Of a stretch of 60,634 bases of DNA, positions 18,134 to 26,892 are shown in pieces. This DNA is from Spirochaetae bacterium HGW-Spirochaetae-5. GTDB lineage: Bacteria; Spirochaetota; UBA4802; UBA5550. A program made the position numbers and the translations under genes. The stretch covers positions 1 to 60,634 of the forward strand of contig PGXT01000019.1 in the NCBI GenBank assembly GCA_002839285.1, in the 5' to 3' direction. Below the pieces are notes generated by a model. That model was not told the origin of the DNA. It did no database searches and worked only from the letters and a program-made list of their open reading frames with translations. The first letter of the stretch is position 1. Each line of letters opens with the position of its first letter.

Positions 18134-18481
18134 ATGGGAAACAAAAATGATAGGGCAATGATGCCTGAATTGACAGATGAGATTTCATTATGTAATGAAC
18201 TATTTTCAAAATGCTGTCATGATGAACTGAGAGAAATTGATAAACACGAGATTATTGTTAAAATCTGTCAGATAATTGGTTCAACACCGGAAAATTTATG
18301 CAAAGCAGAGGAAGTATTTAATACCATTAAATACGACATAACTAAATATACTATGCATCATGAATACTGTTCTGAAACAAGAAATCAGGTTAAGCCTAAA
18401 TTCTTATTATGGCTCGACAGCAAAGCTGAACCGAAAAAAGCCAGAGAGCTCTCAAATTTTCTTGATAAGTATCTGAAATAA
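18134..18481 (+). CDS. Unidentified 115-residue protein
   Basis: A soluble, helical protein with six cysteines and several histidines (LFSKCCHDE, MHHEYCSETRN). I do not recognise a family; the Cys/His content could mean metal binding. AGGAGG stands 8 bases ahead of the ATG, one of the best ribosome-binding sites in the window, and TTGACA at 18034 may be its -35 box. Its stop is followed within eight bases by the truncated QueH-Smr frame, so the upstream part of that gene may have been lost when this gene arrived or when DNA between them was deleted. Confidence 0.7.
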   Translation: MGNKNDRAMMPELTDEISLCNELFSKCCHDELREIDKHEIIVKICQIIGSTPENLCKAEEVFNTIKYDITKYTMHHEYCSETRNQVKPKFLLWLDSKAEPKKARELSNFLDKYLK

Positions 18482-18488
18482 AGAGTGA

Positions 18489-19244
18489 CTGCAAAAAAAT
18501 TATTACAGGATACGGTATACCGAACTGGAAACATTCAGCAGGCTTAAGGGGTTCCAGCTTATTACAGAAGTTCCCGACACAAAACAGTGGGTTAAAGATA
18601 TTAAAGATTTAAGATATCATGGAGAGGGTTCGGAGCGCTGTTGGAAGTGTTACGAAATAAGACTGGAAAATGCTTTTAAAAAAGCTGCTGAAATGAATTT
18701 TGATATTGTAGCAACTTCCCTATCTATATCTCCCCATAAAAATGCCTCAAAAATCAATGAGATCGGTGAAAGGCTCTCAAAGCTATATGGTATAGCATTT
18801 TACTCTGCTGATTTTAAAAAAAATGACGGTGTAAAAAAGTCAGTAGAGATTTCAAAGATGAACAATTTCTACAGACAGAATTATTGCGGATGTATATATT
18901 CAAAACTTGAAAAGGATAGTAAAAGTCCCTGGTCTGAAAAAGCGAGAGATTTCAGATTAAAAAATTTAGTCTCGCTGAACAATGATATTGATCTATATGA
19001 TATTTTAAACGGGAAAGAGATAGATCTTCACCATTTCCACCCGTCGGATACAGCTATGCTGATAGAGAATTTTCTTGAAAACGCAGTAAACAATAAATAT
19101 AAAACTGTAAAGATTATTCACGGGAAAGGGAGATCTGTAAAGAAAAAACAGATCCATGAAATTCTCAAAAGTCACCCCTCGGTGATAATTTTTCATGACG
19201 ATTCATCAAACTGGGGTTCTACAATAGTAACACTACAGGTATAA
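18489..19244 (+). pseudogene. 5'-truncated QueH (epoxyqueuosine reductase) fused to an Smr domain
   Basis: The frame opens after a TGA at 18486-18488 and has no ATG, GTG or TTG before 18693. From about 18520 it matches QueH (DUF208): TELETFSRLKGF, then the RCWKCYEIRLE cysteine motif at 18633-18665, SISPHKNASKINEIG, and YRQNYCGCIYS. The N-terminal CCxPC segment, which supplies iron-sulfur cluster ligands in QueH, is absent. The last 80 residues are an Smr domain (IDLHHFHPSD, KIIHGKGRSVKKK, ending WGSTIVTL). The ATG at 18693 would start after the RCxxC motif, leaving a protein without most cluster ligands. An expressed Smr-only product is possible. Confidence 0.7.
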
Positions 19245-19247
19245 TTT

Positions 19248-21020
19248 CTAAAATTTTATACCTGCAGGGACAAAATGCCACTTCCCCTTGCCGTCAAAAG
19301 AGTAAAGCTTTAATTCAATAATCTCGCCCGCTTTAAAAGTCATTTTACCTGAATCGCCGCTCTCTAACTCAAGAATGTTATCATTCCTTTCAAGCTTCCC
19401 TCCTGCAGCTTTTTGAATATCCTCACTATAAACTTTAATTTCAAGTTTAGGTGAATCTAGAAGAACATACATCCGTGTCTCCTTCATTCCAAGTATAGTG
19501 CCGGTATGAACCGGCCTTTGGTCAGGTTCAAGATCGAGTTCTCTGTTGAAAACTGAATGAAGTAACAGATCATTTACAAAACGGTCTATGGATTTTTGTG
19601 TTTCTTTTGCTCTGTTAGCCGAATTTATTATCTGCTCCCTTATCAGGAGTTCATCTTCATCACTATCCGGTTTTTCAATCCCAAGTTTTTCAAGCAATTC
19701 TCTATGTGAGTAAATTCCGACTATTTCTCTCATAGGAGATGAAAATCGGCCGTACAGGTCAACCTTCAGTGCAAAGTGCCCGCCGGGATTTTCCGAGAAG
19801 AAGGATCTCTGATTGGTAATTAAAATCTGCCGTTCAATTGTTTCTGTAATTCTTTTTTCATTTCCGGTTCGCGGAAGACGGGAAAGATATTCGCTGGGAG
19901 TCTCCTCCCCCCTCTTCCAGATCCAGCATTCGTTCAGTGAATGTATCTGTACTATTGAATTAATCACCCTCTCCAATCTATGGAGACTGGATTCATCGGG
20001 GGCTTCGTGAACTCTGAAAACCGGATGTATATGAAGATCGTTCCCGTTACCCTCAGGTGCAAGCATAGCTGCTCCGGCCATATTGCAGAGAAGTGATATC
20101 TGTTCGTTCCATCTCCCTGTATCATCCCTTGTGCTATCGGTAAAAACAAAACTATTCCCATCTTCACTTATGCTTATCAGATTTTCAAACCGGTCAAAAT
20201 TTATTACGCCTCTCATCTCCCCATTACGGACAAGAATTCTTCCCGCATCCTGAAGCGCAATAAGAGAAGATGCGTACTCCATTTTATTAAGCACACTGTT
20301 CTCCAGGGAATTATAAAAATCCTGAACACCGGAATAGGAAAGTTTTGCCCTGCTTAAAATTCTCCCCCTGATGACTTCGCGTGAAACTATCCCGCCGTCA
20401 ACATCAATCTGAATTTTAAAAACCAGGGCTCTTCTGGGAACATTTTCATTAAGGGATATAATCCCCTCGGACAACTCACGAGGGAGCATGGGAACAGAAA
20501 AACCGGGGAGATAGTAACTTGCTCCGCGGCGGAGACTCTCCTTAAACAGAGCCGAACCCGGTTTAACATAATATGAAGCATCGGCAATGGCGTAATATAT
20601 AGTATAACCGGTGATATTTTTTTCTACATACAGAGCCTGGTCGAGATCTTTTGAACCGTCATTATCAATTGTAACGAAAGGGAGTGCGGAGTAATCAGTA
20701 AGCAGCGGATCATCAATACCGGGATTTTCTGTAATTATTTCAACTTCTCTTAATACATCTTTTGAAAAAAAAGGGTGTATCCCGGTCCTCTCAAACTCAA
20801 GAAAATATCTGTTGAGAATAGAATTTTTTTTATAGAGAGTAAAACCGGATAGGGGAATATTCTGCCTTTTTATAAAAACGATATCCCCTTCGCATATCTC
20901 CTCTGTTTTTAGATCAGATAAAGATATCATCTCTTCTCCAAACATGCTCCGGAGAATCAGATTTCCCCCCTTTCTGACACAGTGCAACACTGAAAATACG
21001 CTGTTATTTGATAAATTCAT
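19248..21020 (-). CDS. RNase II/RNase R-family exoribonuclease (RNB domain)
   Basis: 3'-5' hydrolytic exoribonuclease family for mRNA and structured RNA turnover. 590 residues. An N-terminal OB-like part precedes the RNB catalytic domain, whose Asp cluster is visible as FVTIDNDGSKDLDQAL near 140, with YYAIADASYYVKPGSALFKESLRRGASYYLPG and PRELSEGIISLNENVPRRAL. The C-terminus is a short S1-like beta domain. It is shorter than RNase R and lacks a lysine-rich tail, so RNase II-like is the better guess. Start taken as ATG 21020 with GGAACG ahead; a longer frame to 21077 has no support. Convergent with the QueH-Smr remnant, three bases apart. Confidence 0.85.
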   Translation of the reverse strand: MNLSNNSVFSVLHCVRKGGNLILRSMFGEEMISLSDLKTEEICEGDIVFIKRQNIPLSGFTLYKKNSILNRYFLEFERTGIHPFFSKDVLREVEIITENPGIDDPLLTDYSALPFVTIDNDGSKDLDQALYVEKNITGYTIYYAIADASYYVKPGSALFKESLRRGASYYLPGFSVPMLPRELSEGIISLNENVPRRALVFKIQIDVDGGIVSREVIRGRILSRAKLSYSGVQDFYNSLENSVLNKMEYASSLIALQDAGRILVRNGEMRGVINFDRFENLISISEDGNSFVFTDSTRDDTGRWNEQISLLCNMAGAAMLAPEGNGNDLHIHPVFRVHEAPDESSLHRLERVINSIVQIHSLNECWIWKRGEETPSEYLSRLPRTGNEKRITETIERQILITNQRSFFSENPGGHFALKVDLYGRFSSPMREIVGIYSHRELLEKLGIEKPDSDEDELLIREQIINSANRAKETQKSIDRFVNDLLLHSVFNRELDLEPDQRPVHTGTILGMKETRMYVLLDSPKLEIKVYSEDIQKAAGGKLERNDNILELESGDSGKMTFKAGEIIELKLYSFDGKGKWHFVPAGIKF

Positions 21021-21104
21021 AATCGTTCCGGTTTTTAATTTGATGATCTTAAAATCAATATTTAAATATATCAACAACTTTTAATGTTGAATTCTTAACA
21101 TATT

Positions 21105-21247
21105 GTAAGTATCCATTTTTTAGTGGTAATAATGATAATCACACCACCTAAGCCCCCGCACCCCCGGAGGGGGCAATGACTTTGCTTTACCAACGACCGG
21201 GATGCGGGGGCTTGATTAGTATTCACCACCGGGTTTTGAGCAGTTAC
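21105..21247 (-). repeat. Repeat with family C termini and a GC-rich core, copy 3
   Basis: Read on the minus strand it begins GTAACTGCTCAAAACCCGG, TGGTGAATACTAATC and ends with a GGTGG-rich stretch and ACCACTAAAAAAT, matching both ends of 32916-33021. The middle differs: AAGCCCCCGCA (21150-21160) pairs perfectly with TGCGGGGGCTT (21203-21213), with a CCCCC/GGGGG mini-hairpin next to it. It fills most of the gap between the RNB nuclease gene start and the xanthine phosphoribosyltransferase gene. Confidence 0.65.
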
Positions 21248-21365
21248 AACATATTTTGGCAGTAATTTAAAACTAATTTTAAGAATTGACATTAATAATC
21301 AGTATAATATTTTAGTGAAGTCCGATTCCGGAAACCCGTATAATTATAAAATGCAGTGGTGATCA

Positions 21366-21935
21366 ATGGAACTTCTTAAAAAAAGAATTTTAAAAGATGG
21401 CGAAATAATCACTGACCGGATTTTAAAGGTTGATTCTTTCCTGAATCATCAGATAGACCCCTATCTGATAGAAGAAATATCATCTGCCTTCACTTACAGA
21501 TTTTCAGATCAAATATTTAATAAAATACTTACCGTTGAATCTTCGGGTATTGCTCCTGCAGTAATGACAGGTTTTAAACTCTCAATCCCTGTAGTTTTCG
21601 CAAAAAAGAATAAACCTTCAACAATGATTGAAAACGCTTTTACAGCTACGGTACATTCATATACGAAGAATAGTGATTACGAAATATCGGTCTCTTCAAA
21701 ATTCATTAAGAAAGGGGACCGCATATTAATCATTGATGATTTTCTTGCGAACGGCAGCGCCGCGCGTGCTCTTATCAGTATTGCAGAACAGGGTGGAGCG
21801 AAAGTCGGCGGCATAGGAATTGTAATAGAAAAAAGTTTTCAAAATGGCGGAAAACTCCTTAGAGAGATGGGTTACAGAATAGAGTCCCTTGCAAGAATTG
21901 AAAGCATGTCGGGAAATAAGATTCAATTCATATAA
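21366..21935 (+). CDS. xpt: Xanthine phosphoribosyltransferase
   Basis: Purine salvage: xanthine plus PRPP to XMP. 189 residues, the family's usual size, with MELLKKRILKDGEII at the start, the flexible loop and KKNKPSTM, and the PRPP-binding motif DRILIIDDFLANGSAARAL near 118-136. TTGACA at 21286 with TATTTT 16 bases later may be the promoter. I saw no purine riboswitch pattern upstream. It stands just ahead of a BMP-type ABC uptake system whose relatives import nucleosides, so the two form a plausible purine acquisition and salvage module. Confidence 0.9.
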   Translation: MELLKKRILKDGEIITDRILKVDSFLNHQIDPYLIEEISSAFTYRFSDQIFNKILTVESSGIAPAVMTGFKLSIPVVFAKKNKPSTMIENAFTATVHSYTKNSDYEISVSSKFIKKGDRILIIDDFLANGSAARALISIAEQGGAKVGGIGIVIEKSFQNGGKLLREMGYRIESLARIESMSGNKIQFI

Positions 21936-21998
21936 AGCCGGAAATTACACCTGAATTAAAAACTGAAGACTGCTGCACACATATTAAGTGCGCCGGTG

Positions 21999-22033
21999 AG
22001 AGAGTTACACGAATCAGGTTCTTGTAACTCTCT
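21999..22033 (+). terminator. Strong hairpin between xpt and the BMP lipoprotein gene
   Basis: AGAGAGTTACA (21999-22009) pairs perfectly with TGTAACTCTCT (22023-22033) around a 13-base loop. No T-run follows. It could be a terminator for xpt or part of the leader of the lipoprotein gene. Confidence 0.5.
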
Positions 22034-22063
22034 GACTGTTCTGATGAAAAGGATGTAAAATGA

Positions 22064-22077
22064 ACAGTTTAAACTGT
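22064..22077. promoter_or_regulatory. Perfect 14-bp palindrome upstream of the BMP lipoprotein gene
   Basis: ACAGTTTAAACTGT, 43 bases before the ATG at 22121. The position and perfect symmetry suit an operator for a dimeric repressor. It also lies inside a seven-codon reading frame (ATG 22060, behind AAGGATG), so a leader-peptide role is an alternative. Confidence 0.4.
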
Positions 22078-22120
22078 ACTTAAAAAATTTGCGAATAAAA
22101 AAAGTAGAGGGTAAGATTAC

Positions 22121-23212
22121 ATGAAAAAGTTAACATTATTTTCAGTTCTTGTTTTGTCTGCATTGATAGCATTCAGCGGCTGCGGAAAAAAAGATAAAAC
22201 AACAATTGACGGGAAAGAAGTAGTTATGGGTTTTATTTATGTAGGACCTATAGGTGACGGCGGCTGGACTTATGCGCATGAACAGGGTCGAAAAGCAGTT
22301 GAGAAAGAGACTGGAATCAGAACAATATTCAAAGAGACTGTTCCTGAAGGCGCAGAAGTTAAAGATGTAATCAGAAGCATGATTGATCAGGGCGCGACCA
22401 TTATAGCTGCAACAAGTTTCGGATATATGGATTACGTTGCAGAAATTGCTAAAGAATTCCCTGCGATTAAGTTTCTCCACTGTTCCGGATATAAAATGGG
22501 TGAGAACCTCTCCACATATTTCGGAAGAATTGAGCAGCCGAGATATCTATCAGGTATTGTGGCAGGCATGAAAACAAAAACCAACAAAATCGGTTATGTA
22601 GCTGCTTTTGAAATACCTGAAGTCGTAAGGGGTATAAACGCATTTACACTTGGTGTAAGATCAGTTAATCCGAAAGCTGAAGTTCATGTAAGATGGACAC
22701 ATACATGGTACGATCCGGCTAAAGAGAAAGAGGCTGCAAAGGCGCTTCTTGATGAAAAATGTGACGTCATAGCTCAGCATCAGGATACAGCCGGTCCTCA
22801 GCAGGCTGCAGAAGAACGTGGAATGTTTTCAGTTGGTTACAACTCTGACATGGCAAAGATGGCTCCAAAAGCATACATGACAGCTCCGGTATGGAACTGG
22901 GGTCCGTATTATGTTGGTGAAGTTAAAAAAGTTCTGGCGGGTACATGGAAAGCCAGTGATTACTGGGGCGGCATGAAAGATGATATAGTTCAGCTTGCAC
23001 CTATTACAGCAAATGCTCCTGACGGCGCCGAAGCAAAAGTGAATGATATTAAAAAGAAAATTCTTGATGGAACTTTTGATGTTTTCGCCGGTCCGATTAA
23101 AGACCAGAAAGGCACAGTAAAAGTTCCTGCAGGTTCGGCTCTTGCGGATAAAGATCAGCTTTCATGCGACTGGTTCGTTGAAGGTGTAGTTGGAAAAACA
23201 AAAGGTAAGTAA
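22121..23212 (+). CDS. BMP/PnrA-family substrate-binding lipoprotein of an ABC transporter
   Basis: Periplasmic or surface-anchored ligand-binding protein of the basic membrane protein family, whose studied members (PnrA, BmpA-like) bind purine nucleosides. 363 residues with a lipoprotein signal: positively charged start, hydrophobic core and lipobox LIAFSGCG with the acylated Cys near residue 21. The mature part carries the family pattern YVGPIGDGGWTYAHEQGRK, the aromatic residues that stack the base, and GYNSDMAKMAPKAYMTAPVWNWG. A strong terminator at 23274 separates it from the transporter genes, which would give excess binding protein. Confidence 0.93.
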   Translation: MKKLTLFSVLVLSALIAFSGCGKKDKTTIDGKEVVMGFIYVGPIGDGGWTYAHEQGRKAVEKETGIRTIFKETVPEGAEVKDVIRSMIDQGATIIAATSFGYMDYVAEIAKEFPAIKFLHCSGYKMGENLSTYFGRIEQPRYLSGIVAGMKTKTNKIGYVAAFEIPEVVRGINAFTLGVRSVNPKAEVHVRWTHTWYDPAKEKEAAKALLDEKCDVIAQHQDTAGPQQAAEERGMFSVGYNSDMAKMAPKAYMTAPVWNWGPYYVGEVKKVLAGTWKASDYWGGMKDDIVQLAPITANAPDGAEAKVNDIKKKILDGTFDVFAGPIKDQKGTVKVPAGSALADKDQLSCDWFVEGVVGKTKGK

Positions 23213-23273
23213 TAATCATCACAGGTTTTAAAAGGGACTTCCCCCTTGACCTGTTAATTACCATGAAATATAG

Positions 23274-23310
23274 AAAACCGGCGAAAATAAATTTTTTCGC
23301 CGGTTTTTTT
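23274..23310 (+). terminator. Rho-independent terminator between binding protein and ATPase genes
   Basis: AAAACCGGCGAAAA (23274-23287) pairs perfectly with TTTTCGCCGGTTTT (23294-23307), running into further Ts. An additional hairpin (ACAGGT with ACCTGT, 23221-23254) lies just ahead. Partial read-through would let the downstream transporter genes be made at a lower level. Confidence 0.85.
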
Positions 23311-23404
23311 ATTTACAATATGCACAAAGATAAAATCCTGTTTACTATCACTAAAAAATCTTATAGAAGAGGCAACCACCATTAACGGCAAGACAGCAGT
23401 AAAA

Positions 23405-24889
23405 ATGGTTAATATCTCAAAATCTTTCGGCGAGATAAAGGCCAATGATAATATAACATTCAGTGTTAACTATGGCGAAATATATGCATTACTTGGTGAA
23501 AACGGAGCCGGAAAGAGTACACTGGTGAACATGCTATCCGGGGTTTATACTCCGGATTCCGGGGAAATCTATGTACATGACAAAAAACTCAGGTTTTCAT
23601 CCCCGGGAGATTCCATCGGTTCAGGTATAGGAATGATTCATCAGCACTTTAAGCTTATAGAAATTATGACTGCCGCAGAGAATATAATTATCGGACAGAA
23701 ACGTTCATTTATTATTCACCGTAAAAAACTGAAAAAAACAATTAATTCCATCTCTGAAAAATACGGATTTAAAACTGATCCTGATAAATATATTTACGAC
23801 ATGTCCGTGGGAGAGAAACAGAGCGTCGAGATTCTCAAAGTTCTCTACCGCGGAGCGGACATTCTGATCCTTGACGAACCGACAGCAGTACTGACTCCGC
23901 AGGAGACAGAGAAGCTTTTTACAATACTAAAAAAGATGAAAGAACAGGGATGTGCCGTTATAATCATTACTCACAAGCTCCATGAGGTTATGGAGATAAG
24001 CGACCGGGTTACGGTTCTCCGCCGCGGTGAAGTTGCGGGAACTGTAAACACCAGTGAAACCAATCCGAAGGAATTAACGGCTATGATGGTCGGCAAAGCT
24101 GTTGACCTGTCAATTGACCGCCCGGCCATTTTGAAAGATGAAGTAATGCTCGAAGTTAAAGATTTGTCGCTGATTGACCGTGACGGGATTAAAAAGCTTA
24201 ATAGAGTATCTTTTAATGTTAAAGCCGGAGAGATACTTGGTATCGCCGGTGTTGCAGGGAGCGGACAGAAAGAGCTTTGTGAAAGCATACAGGGCCTTGA
24301 ACGGCGGAAGCGCGGAGAGATTTTATTCAGAGGAGAGGATATAGCGCGTCTTACTCCCCGTGCAATTTTTGAAAGAGGATTGCGTATCAGTTTTATTCCG
24401 GAAGACCGCCTGGGCATGGGACTTGTACCGACTATGAATATAGTCGATAATGTTATAATGAAAGATTACTATTTACAGAAGAGTCTTTTCCTTGACAGAG
24501 AACCGGCGAGGGAGAGAGCGGAACATATTGTAAAGATGCTGAATGTACATACACCTGGAATATATCATCCGGTAAACCAGCTTTCCGGCGGTAATATACA
24601 GAAAGTTCTGCTGGGCAGAGAGATCGACGCCAACCCGGACTTTCTTGTAACCGCATATCCGACAAGGGGACTCGACATAGGTTCATCACATCTTATTTAT
24701 GACGAGCTTAACAGACAGAAGATGAAGGGTGTCGGAGTAATTTATGTAGGAGAAGATCTTAATGTTCTTCTAAGTCTCTGCGACAGAATAATGGTACTCT
24801 TTGAAGGGAGAGTAATCGGAACAGTGGATGCCTCCACTGCTACAAAAGAGGATATAGGATTTATGATGCTTGGAGGTAAAGAATGTTAA
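23405..24889 (+). CDS. ABC transporter ATP-binding protein with two nucleotide-binding domains (nucleoside uptake type)
   Basis: Energises the uptake system of the neighbouring BMP lipoprotein and permeases. 494 residues in two halves, as in the simple-sugar/nucleoside (RbsA/NupO-like) group. The first has Walker A GENGAGKST, signature MSVGEKQSVEIL and Walker B ILILDEPTAVLT. The second has a weakened Walker A (GVAGSGQKE), signature LSGGNIQKVLLGREI and FLVTAYPTRGLDIGS, in which the usual catalytic Glu is not evident. The ATG at 23405 has no ribosome-binding site; an in-frame ATT at 23381 has AGAGG 8 bases ahead and would add eight residues. The stop overlaps the next gene. Confidence 0.92.
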   Translation: MVNISKSFGEIKANDNITFSVNYGEIYALLGENGAGKSTLVNMLSGVYTPDSGEIYVHDKKLRFSSPGDSIGSGIGMIHQHFKLIEIMTAAENIIIGQKRSFIIHRKKLKKTINSISEKYGFKTDPDKYIYDMSVGEKQSVEILKVLYRGADILILDEPTAVLTPQETEKLFTILKKMKEQGCAVIIITHKLHEVMEISDRVTVLRRGEVAGTVNTSETNPKELTAMMVGKAVDLSIDRPAILKDEVMLEVKDLSLIDRDGIKKLNRVSFNVKAGEILGIAGVAGSGQKELCESIQGLERRKRGEILFRGEDIARLTPRAIFERGLRISFIPEDRLGMGLVPTMNIVDNVIMKDYYLQKSLFLDREPARERAEHIVKMLNVHTPGIYHPVNQLSGGNIQKVLLGREIDANPDFLVTAYPTRGLDIGSSHLIYDELNRQKMKGVGVIYVGEDLNVLLSLCDRIMVLFEGRVIGTVDASTATKEDIGFMMLGGKEC

Positions 24890-25953
24890 GAATGTCCGCA
24901 AGAACAGACTGCTCCAGAAATGAAGCAGTCATAATCAGAACATCCGCTATTCTGCTGGCACTCAGCGCCGTTGCGGTTTTTATAATGCTGCTGGGACACA
25001 ACCCCTTATCAGTTTATCTGTCAATGATCGAGGGCGCCTTCGGATCAGGTTACCGTATAACAGAAACTATACGAAAGGCGATACCGCTGATAGTTGCCTC
25101 CCTTGGAATATCACTGGCTTTCCGTCTCAAATTCTGGAATATTGGGGCCGAGGGACAGATAATGATGGGAGCATTCGGTGCGACTTTCTTTGCTCTGAAT
25201 TTCCAGAATCTCCCATCTGTCATACTGCTCCCATTAATGGGACTCGCGTCAATAATATGCGGAGGGATATGGGGAGCTATACCAGCATACTTTCGCGCGA
25301 AATTCCGCACAAACGAAACAATATTTACACTTATGATGAATTATATAGCTCTCAAGTGGCTGACCTACCTTCAGTACGGCCCATGGAAAGATCCCGGCGC
25401 ACTCGGTTTTCCTAAAATTCCCGGTTTTACTGAAAATGCTGTACTCCCTGCTTTTTTCGGTCTTCATATCGGCTGGATAATTGCAGTTTTACTTATTGTT
25501 ATTATGCATATATTCGTTAACCATACAAAACGGGGTTACGAAATAAACGTCGTGGGTGAGAGCGAAAACACCGGCCGTTACGCGGGAATGAATGTTAAGT
25601 TCATTATCATATATACAATTTTTCTTTCCGGCGGATTATGTGGACTTGCCGGTATGATAGAAGCATCTGGTGTAAACAAAACATTGTCGGTAGAGATAAC
25701 ACGCGGTGTGGGATATACTGCGATTATAACCAGCTGGCTCTCATCACTCCGCGCGCCGGTTATTGCAATAGTATGTATACTCTTTGCAGCAATGATACAG
25801 GGGGGAACATTTATCCAGATGGCATTCCAGATACCTCAATCGGCGGCACAGATACTCCAGGGGATGATATTATTCTTTGTACTGGGGAGTGAGTTTTTTA
25901 TTAAGTATAAAATCTCAATAATTAATGATAATAAAGCGGAGGCGAATCAGTAA
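24883..25953 (+). CDS. ABC transporter permease, nucleoside/simple-sugar type (first)
   Basis: 356 residues, about nine to ten membrane helices, with the BPD_transp_2 pattern (SLAFRLKFWNIGAEGQI, ETIFTLMMNYIALKWLTYL, and YEINVVGESENTGRYAGMN). This is the longer of the two permeases of the BMP-linked system. Starts by overlapping the ATPase stop by seven bases behind GGAGG, so it is translationally coupled. Its stop shares one base with the next start. Confidence 0.92.
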   Translation: MLRMSARTDCSRNEAVIIRTSAILLALSAVAVFIMLLGHNPLSVYLSMIEGAFGSGYRITETIRKAIPLIVASLGISLAFRLKFWNIGAEGQIMMGAFGATFFALNFQNLPSVILLPLMGLASIICGGIWGAIPAYFRAKFRTNETIFTLMMNYIALKWLTYLQYGPWKDPGALGFPKIPGFTENAVLPAFFGLHIGWIIAVLLIVIMHIFVNHTKRGYEINVVGESENTGRYAGMNVKFIIIYTIFLSGGLCGLAGMIEASGVNKTLSVEITRGVGYTAIITSWLSSLRAPVIAIVCILFAAMIQGGTFIQMAFQIPQSAAQILQGMILFFVLGSEFFIKYKISIINDNKAEANQ

Positions 25954-26882
25954 TGGATATATCATTTTTCGCAGCTGCAGTTGTTGCAGGGACACCACTT
26001 CTCTACGCTATTCTCGGCGAGCTTATAACGGAAAAATCGGGACAGCTCAATCTGGGAGTGGAAGGGATGATGCTCATGGGTGCTGTCATCGGCTTTAAGA
26101 TGGCTATAATTACAGGTAATCCTTATCTTGCTCTACTTGGTGCAATGGCTGCTGGAGGATTTGGAGCTATTATTTACGCGGTACTCACTGTAACATTCAG
26201 GGCTAATCAGGTTGTATCGGGTTTGACATTAACAATATTCGGCACCGGCTTTGCAAGCTTCATGGGACAGGGCCTCATGGGAGAAATTGTTCCACCGGAC
26301 ATGAAGCTTTTCTTTGCCGATTTCAAAATTCCCTTTCTTGGTGATATCCCGATTCTAGGACAGATATTTTTCAACCAGGGAATACTGGTTTATTCAGGAT
26401 ACCTGCTTACAATCATTGCGGGATTATACATTTACAGGACTCAGATCGGCCTTAACCTCCGTGCTGTTGGTGAAAATACAGCTGCTGCTGATGCTGCAGG
26501 AATACACGTCTCATTATATAAATATGTTCACGTAATAATCGGCGGAGTACTCTGCGGTCTGGCCGGAGCATATCTTTCTCTTGTATACATCCCCTCATGG
26601 CAGGAGAATGTAACAGCCGGAAGAGGCTGGATTGCCGTAGCACTTGTAATATTCTGCAAATGGAATCCCTATAGAGTAATGATGGGAGCTTTCCTGTTCG
26701 GAGGACTGGATATCATCGGATTCAGAATACAGAAATTTGATATTCATATCTCCCAGTATATTATAGATCTGCTTCCATACATTGTAACTATAGTAATACT
26801 TATACTTGTTTCGGTCAGAAAATCACACTCAGGATCTGCACCTGCAAGTCTGGGAGTTTCATACTTCAGAGAAGAGAGATAA
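25953..26882 (+). CDS. ABC transporter permease, nucleoside/simple-sugar type (second)
   Basis: 309 residues, about eight membrane helices, with ILGELITEKSGQLNLGVEGMM near the start and GLNLRAVGENTAAADAAGI in the cytoplasmic coupling loop, both family hallmarks of the shorter permease partner. The ATG overlaps the preceding TAA by one base (TAATG). Last core gene of the transporter, followed after 10 bases by a small DMT-type membrane protein. Confidence 0.92.
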   Translation: MDISFFAAAVVAGTPLLYAILGELITEKSGQLNLGVEGMMLMGAVIGFKMAIITGNPYLALLGAMAAGGFGAIIYAVLTVTFRANQVVSGLTLTIFGTGFASFMGQGLMGEIVPPDMKLFFADFKIPFLGDIPILGQIFFNQGILVYSGYLLTIIAGLYIYRTQIGLNLRAVGENTAAADAAGIHVSLYKYVHVIIGGVLCGLAGAYLSLVYIPSWQENVTAGRGWIAVALVIFCKWNPYRVMMGAFLFGGLDIIGFRIQKFDIHISQYIIDLLPYIVTIVILILVSVRKSHSGSAPASLGVSYFREER

Positions 26883-26892
26883 AAATAAAATA

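Noticed and set aside
21248-21365. Purine riboswitch ahead of xpt
   Set aside because: The conserved loop and junction bases of the purine aptamer are not visible in the leader.
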